Part shown: positions 5,276 through 7,709 of the stretch, in pieces | Layout of the letters: each line of letters begins with the position of its first letter | Position numbering within the stretch: position 1 is the stretch's first letter | Source: DATBIO01 sp036556965 | Lineage (GTDB): Bacteria; Acidobacteriota; Vicinamibacteria; Fen-336 | Reading direction: 5' to 3' | NCBI GenBank assembly: GCA_036556965.1 | Contig: DATBIO010000210.1 | Span: forward strand, 1 to 7,709 | Length of the DNA: 7,709 nucleotides | Made by a program: the position numbers and the translations under genes | Notes under the pieces: model-generated | Told to the model about the DNA's origin: nothing | Database searches by the model: none | Seen by the model: only the letters and a program-made list of their open reading frames with translations

Positions 5276-5854
5276 ATGTCCGATACCTCGTCGCTTGGAT
5301 GGCGCGTACCGTCCGCGCTGGGAGCCGTGGCCCTGGCGGCGGCGGCCGCGTTCGCGCAGGGAGCGCCGGAGGTCTACAACGCCACCGCCTCCCTGAAGAC
5401 GGCGGCGGGGGCGGCGGTCACCGCTCCCGTGGTCATCTCCATCGACCGCTGGACGACCGACGGCGAGCGCGAAAAGGCCGTGGGCGCGTTGAAGGCGGGC
5501 GGGACGGCCGCGTTCCAGAAGGAGGTCGGCGCCATGCCGGACCTCGGCTTCCTGCAGGTCGGCCAGGTCAAGGCCCCCATCCGCTTCGCGCGCACGCTGC
5601 CCGTCGGCGGCGGGAAGATCGTGACCGTGGCCACGGCGCAGCCGGTCTTCCACGTCGGCGCGGGCGCGGTGGGGGCCAAGCCGACCGCCGGCTACGACGT
5701 CGCGGTCGTCATCTTCCAGGTGGACGAGGCGGGAAAGGGCGACGTCGGGGACTTCGCGCCCGCGGCCAAGGTGAAGCTCGACGACCGGGGAGCCGTGGTG
5801 ATCGAGGATTACGGGGCCGAGGCGGTGCGACTCGTCGGCGTCACCAAGAAGTAG
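5276..5854 (+). CDS. Exported hypothetical protein (Sec signal peptide)
   Basis: 192 residues. The start ATG 5276 has an excellent AAGGAGG at 5-nt spacing. A Sec-type signal peptide is visible: R10, a hydrophobic core around 11-26 rich in Ala and Leu, and a likely cut after AFA (27). The mature part, about 165 residues, is cysteine-free and reads as alternating strands: PVVISIDRW, PIRFARTLPVGGGKIVTVA, YDVAVVIFQVD, AAKVKLDDRGAVVIEDYG. A short acidic-basic helix region lies at about 62-85. This pattern suggests a soluble periplasmic beta-sandwich-like domain. It resembles hypothetical proteins I associate with Acidobacteriota, from memory only, with no known function. Its divergent partner shares the repeat-rich control region. 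It converges on the cysteine-rich exported protein with a 22-bp gap and no visible terminator. Confidence 0.82.
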   Translation: MSDTSSLGWRVPSALGAVALAAAAAFAQGAPEVYNATASLKTAAGAAVTAPVVISIDRWTTDGEREKAVGALKAGGTAAFQKEVGAMPDLGFLQVGQVKAPIRFARTLPVGGGKIVTVATAQPVFHVGAGAVGAKPTAGYDVAVVIFQVDEAGKGDVGDFAPAAKVKLDDRGAVVIEDYGAEAVRLVGVTKK

Positions 5855-5876
5855 CGCGCAGAGCCCGCGACGCGAC

Positions 5877-6440
5877 CTACTGGAAGCACTGCACGAGCAG
5901 GGCGCGGCCCAGGCCCGACAGGTTGCCCGGCGTGCACGTCTCCCCCGCGGGGGCGCAGCACCAGCACGACTCCATGACCTCGGTCATGCCCCCGCTGGGT
6001 ACGGTGGACTCCTGGACGGGGCCGTCCCCGGGCTTGTCGCAGGCCCCGTCCACCGCGGGCCCGCTCCGCACCACGACGCGCTCGCCCGTCAGGTTCAGGT
6101 AGATGGGAGTCGAGGCGCTGCCCGGGAAGGCCACCGCTGTGACCCGCTTCTCGTTGTGGGCGAGCGGGCGGTAGATGACGATCATGCGGTCGCCCGGCTT
6201 GAAGCGGGCCGCCTCCGCGATCACCGCCGCGCGGAACCGCCATTCCCGGCGCTCCCCGCCCTCCGCGAGCATCAACAGGCGGTTCTGCGTCCGGTCCACG
6301 CTCTCCAGCTGCCCGTAGACGCTCTTGAAGGCCCGCGTGGCGGCGGGAGAGGGCTGGCCCGCCGCCCGCGACGTGGGCGTCCCCAGCGCGAGCAGGAGCG
6401 CGACGGCCGCCGTGGGGCGTGCGGGGCGGAACTCGGGCAT
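5877..6440 (-). CDS. Exported protein with small beta-barrel-like domain and cysteine-rich tail
   Basis: 187 residues. The start is ATG 6440, preceded by AGGAGGAGG with 5-nt spacing; a longer frame upstream has no comparable signal. Residues 1-28 form a signal peptide (R5, R8, core AAVALLLALG, then SRAAG). Residues about 40-105 read YGQLESVDRTQNRLLML, EWRFRAAVIAEA and FKPGDRMIVIYR. This G-x-hydrophobic-x-S-V-D ... F-x-x-G-D pattern recalls the OB-like barrels of DUF5666-type exported proteins. The tail holds all six cysteines: C134, then C159, C161 and C162 in SCWCC, C169 and C185. An even number in an exported protein suggests disulfides, or a metal site at CWCC. I know no named family. It is divergent from a 58-residue gene across a region with a 10-bp inverted repeat. 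Confidence 0.8.
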   Translation of the reverse strand: MPEFRPARPTAAVALLLALGTPTSRAAGQPSPAATRAFKSVYGQLESVDRTQNRLLMLAEGGERREWRFRAAVIAEAARFKPGDRMIVIYRPLAHNEKRVTAVAFPGSASTPIYLNLTGERVVVRSGPAVDGACDKPGDGPVQESTVPSGGMTEVMESCWCCAPAGETCTPGNLSGLGRALLVQCFQ

Positions 6441-6466
6441 GTCGTCCTCCTCCTGCGGGGCGCGTA

Positions 6467-6508
6467 CCGGGTGCCGCAGCGTACCACGCGCGCATTGACG
6501 GCACCCGG
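6467..6508. repeat. 10-bp perfect inverted repeat in a divergent control region
   Basis: CCGGGTGCCG (6467-6476) and CGGCACCCGG (6499-6508) are perfect reverse complements separated by 22 nt, with centres 32 bp apart, about three helical turns. The right arm overlaps the TTGACG -35 of the small-protein gene. The left arm lies 26 bp upstream of the start codon of the cysteine-rich protein. GCGTACC also occurs twice nearby (6462-6468 and 6479-6485). A cooperative regulator binding both arms could control both directions. Confidence 0.45.
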
Positions 6509-6524
6509 CGGCAGCCCGTAGGCT
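6495..6524 (+). promoter_or_regulatory. Probable sigma-70-type promoter for the 58-residue gene
   Basis: TTGACG (6495-6500) matches five of six -35 bases. TAGGCT (6519-6524) has the TAnnnT form of a weak -10, and the spacer is 18 nt. The start site would be near 6531, leaving about 22 nt of leader that contains the GGGAGGAG ribosome-binding site. Confidence 0.5.
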
Positions 6525-6552
6525 TCGCCGAGAGCCGGGAGGAGCGAGACGC

Positions 6553-6729
6553 ATGGAAGTCGTCGAGCCGTTCCTGGCCCTCGTGATCTATCCCACCACG
6601 GCCGAGGCGCAGACCCGCCAGGCGGACAACATGGCCAAGGTGGCGGCGGAGGGGCTGCGGCCCCTTCCCGGCTTCCTGCCCCCCAAGGCCTACTGGCTCC
6701 GTCCGCACGCCAACCTCGAGGCGCCCTGA
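6553..6729 (+). CDS. Small protein, 58 residues, unknown function
   Basis: A short gene, ATG 6553 to TGA 6727-6729. Support for it: a GGGAGGAG ribosome-binding site about 8 nt upstream, the best -35 match in the window further upstream, strong G/C preference at third codon positions, and a clean fit between two gene boundaries. The protein has a short hydrophobic N-terminus (VVEPFLALVIYP), a central polar helix (TAEAQTRQADNMAKVAAEGL) and a proline/aromatic tail (FLPPKAYWLRPH). It has no cysteine, no convincing signal peptide and no complete membrane span; the first dozen residues might dip into a membrane. I do not recognise a family. It may be co-transcribed with the thioredoxin gene 76 bp downstream. 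Confidence 0.6.
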   Translation: MEVVEPFLALVIYPTTAEAQTRQADNMAKVAAEGLRPLPGFLPPKAYWLRPHANLEAP

Positions 6730-6750
6730 CCGGGGAGCGGCGCGGCACGT

Positions 6751-6777
6751 GCGGCGCGGGCGGTCACCGGGCGCCGC
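6751..6777 (+). other. GC-rich hairpin between small-protein and thioredoxin genes
   Basis: GCGGCGC (6751-6757) pairs with GCGCCGC (6771-6777), and CGG-tca-CCG can pair inside the loop. It follows the small-protein stop by 21 nt and ends 28 nt before the thioredoxin ATG. No T-run follows, so it may be a weak terminator, an mRNA-processing stop or an attenuating structure; chance is also possible at this base composition. Confidence 0.35.
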
Positions 6778-6805
6778 CTCCACGCGATGATGGGGCGAGG
6801 ACCGC

Positions 6806-7144
6806 ATGAGCGCCGAGTACCTGCCGCCCGACCGCGCGCCCTCGCGCGAGGAGATGGACGCGTCCACGGGCCGCGTCCTGCTCGAGTTCGGCACCGAATG
6901 GTGCGGCTACTGCCGGGTCCTCGCTCCCCAGGTCGAGAAGCTCCTGGCCGACCACCCCGGCGTCCGCCACGTCAAGGTCGAGGACGGCCCCGGCCAGCCG
7001 CTCGGCCGCTCGTACCGCGTGAAGCTGTGGCCCAACCTCGTGCTGCTGAGCGACGGGGCCGTGGTCCGCCAGCTCGCCCGCCCCAGCGCGGAGCAGCTTC
7101 GCGAGGCCTTCGCCGGCTTCGTGGCCCCCCCCGCCGCGCCCTGA
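6806..7144 (+). CDS. Thioredoxin family protein (CGYC active site)
   Basis: 112 residues, close to the standard thioredoxin length. The protein probably reduces, or exchanges, disulfides in the cytosol. The active site is EFGTEWCGYC (27-36, Cys33 and Cys36), with the family's usual preceding Trp32. The conserved cis-proline is P76 in VKLWPNLVLL. The loop KVEDGPGQPLGRSY and the end region GAVVRQLARPSAEQL match a proteobacterial-type thioredoxin subgroup in which CGYC replaces the classical CGPC. This usually means a redox potential different from thioredoxin 1. There is no signal peptide. ATG 6806 follows GAGG at 5-nt spacing. The protein lies just downstream of two genes for exported proteins, one with six cysteines, but being cytosolic it cannot directly form their disulfides. 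Confidence 0.9.
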   Translation: MSAEYLPPDRAPSREEMDASTGRVLLEFGTEWCGYCRVLAPQVEKLLADHPGVRHVKVEDGPGQPLGRSYRVKLWPNLVLLSDGAVVRQLARPSAEQLREAFAGFVAPPAAP

Positions 7145-7179
7145 GGGCGGCCAGGGGCGGCCTCGCCACTTTCGCGCGG

Positions 7180-7202
7180 CCCGCCCCCCGCCGCCCCGCC
7201 CC
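7180..7202 (-). other. G-quadruplex-type motif on the minus strand
   Basis: On the plus strand four C-runs occur at 7180-7182, 7184-7189, 7194-7197 and 7199-7202. The minus strand therefore has G runs of 4, 4, 6 and 3 separated by loops of 1, 4 and 1 nt, satisfying the usual quadruplex pattern. It lies 7 bp upstream of the TATCCT hexamer of the receiver gene, on the strand that would be its template. Very short loops favour stability, but formation in the cell is inference. Confidence 0.4.
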
Positions 7203-7208
7203 AGCCTC

Positions 7209-7214
7209 TATCCT
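7209..7214 (+). promoter_or_regulatory. -10-like TATCCT upstream of the receiver gene
   Basis: TATCCT ends 31 nt before GTG 7246 and is identical to the hexamer at 5245-5250. No -35 is recognisable, because the expected position is the C-rich tract. The leader would contain the GAGG site at 7235-7238. Confidence 0.3.
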
Positions 7215-7245
7215 GCGCGCGGGTCCCTCCACGCGAGGCGCAATC

Positions 7246-7644
7246 GTGACCGGCACCCACGCACCCGTGGTCCTCGTCGTCGACGACTACGAGGACAACA
7301 GGGTCATGTACGCGACCTACTTCGGCATGAAGGGGTGTGTCGTGGCCATGGCCGCGGACGGCAGCGAGGCCCTGCGCGCGGTGGGCGCGCTGCACCCCGA
7401 CGTCATCCTCCTCGACATGGGCCTGCCCGGCCTGACCGGGTGGGAGGTGGCCCGCACCCTCCGCGCGCGCCCGGAGATGCAGACCTGCGTCATCGTGGCG
7501 GTGACCGCCCACGCCTTCGAGCGCGAGCGGCAGTCGGCGATGGAGGCCGGGGTCGACCTCTACATCGCCAAGCCGGTCACGCCCCCCGTCCTCTTCGAGC
7601 AGGTGCGCGCGCACCTCAGGGAGCGGGGCCTCCCGTTCTGCTGA
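7246..7644 (+). CDS. Single-domain response regulator (CheY-like receiver)
   Basis: 132 residues, consisting only of a receiver domain. It would be phosphorylated by a histidine kinase and signal through protein contacts, having no DNA-binding output. Key residues are all present: acidic pair D13/D14 (VVDDYED), phospho-acceptor D57 (ILLDMGLPG), T87 (VTAHA) and K109 (IAKPV). The MGLPGLTGWEVARTLR and VTAHAFERERQSAMEAG stretches are those of receivers associated with hybrid-kinase systems or DivK-like regulators. GTG 7246 is chosen because GAGG lies 7 nt upstream and the domain begins ten residues later; the longer frame upstream reads through a C-rich non-coding stretch. No kinase gene is in the window, so its partner is elsewhere or beyond the right edge. 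Confidence 0.92.
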   Translation: MTGTHAPVVLVVDDYEDNRVMYATYFGMKGCVVAMAADGSEALRAVGALHPDVILLDMGLPGLTGWEVARTLRARPEMQTCVIVAVTAHAFERERQSAMEAGVDLYIAKPVTPPVLFEQVRAHLRERGLPFC

Positions 7645-7650
7645 GCCGGC

Positions 7651-7669
7651 GGCCCGGGCTCCCCGGGCC
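7651..7669 (+). terminator. GC hairpin just after the receiver gene
   Basis: GGCCCGGG (7651-7658) and CCCGGGCC (7662-7669) form a perfect 8-bp stem with a 3-nt loop, starting 7 nt after the TGA. No T-run follows, so it is not a classical intrinsic terminator. Position and stability suggest a transcript end or 3' stabiliser in a G+C-rich genome. Confidence 0.5.
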
Positions 7670-7709
7670 TGCGGGGCCGAGGGCGATCCCCGACCTCGAG
7701 GGCCTCCAG

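Noticed and set aside
4342..6102. A 586-codon plus-strand open frame.
   Set aside because: It crosses several better-supported genes on both strands and has no recognisable domain or ribosome-binding site.
1..7709. Search for tRNA, CRISPR repeats, insertion-sequence ends, integrase or transposase genes.
   Set aside because: No cloverleaf-like sequence, regularly spaced repeats or mobile-element protein motifs were seen on either strand.

Overview
The window is very G+C-rich (well over 70% by eye) and tightly packed with genes. It looks like a chromosomal segment of a Gram-negative bacterium. Two proteins carry signal peptides, the codons strongly favour G or C at the third position, and the exported 192-residue protein resembles hypothetical proteins I associate with Acidobacteriota. 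I therefore favour an acidobacterial or similar (Myxococcota-like) environmental lineage, but the sequence alone does not prove it. I see no tRNA, rRNA, CRISPR array, insertion sequence or prophage gene.

Layout, left to right. (1) The 3' end of a polytopic membrane protein with a soluble tail (1-804, +) meets, tail to tail, a family 2 glycosyltransferase (811-1833, -). (2) The glycosyltransferase is divergent from a class I SAM-dependent methyltransferase (1861-2532, +). Only 27 bp separate their starts, and a perfect 16-bp palindrome there gives a TAGAAT -10-like hexamer on both strands. (3) The methyltransferase stop overlaps (ATGA) the start of an Xre/DUF2384 antitoxin (2529-2900), which in turn overlaps a RES-domain toxin (2860-3618). 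This is a type II toxin-antitoxin pair of the MbcTA/ParST/Xre-RES class. (4) The toxin ends on the same CTAG as a convergent monofunctional proline dehydrogenase (3615-4535, -), which appears to start at CTG. (5) A 156-residue protein of unknown function (4650-5120, -) is divergent from an exported 192-residue protein (5276-5854, +). The 155-bp region between them contains a 9-bp inverted repeat, a 6-bp inverted repeat and a 9-bp direct repeat. (6) An exported protein with a cysteine-rich tail (5877-6440, -) is divergent from a 58-residue small protein (6553-6729, +). (7) A thioredoxin-fold protein with a CGYC active site (6806-7144, +) and a stand-alone CheY-like receiver (7246-7644, +) follow, closed by a GC hairpin.

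How the genes relate. The first block is probably cell-envelope or polysaccharide work. The toxin-antitoxin pair is a self-contained module with its own AT-rich promoter-like junction. Proline dehydrogenase is housekeeping catabolism. The right half mixes exported unknowns, a small redox protein and a signalling receiver, with no obvious common pathway. The most unusual feature is regulatory. Three genes (glycosyltransferase, methyltransferase, antitoxin) lack a Shine-Dalgarno sequence and have a -10-like hexamer only 8-9 nt upstream of the start codon, which suggests leaderless or nearly leaderless mRNAs. The right-hand genes instead have Shine-Dalgarno sequences, several of them strong.
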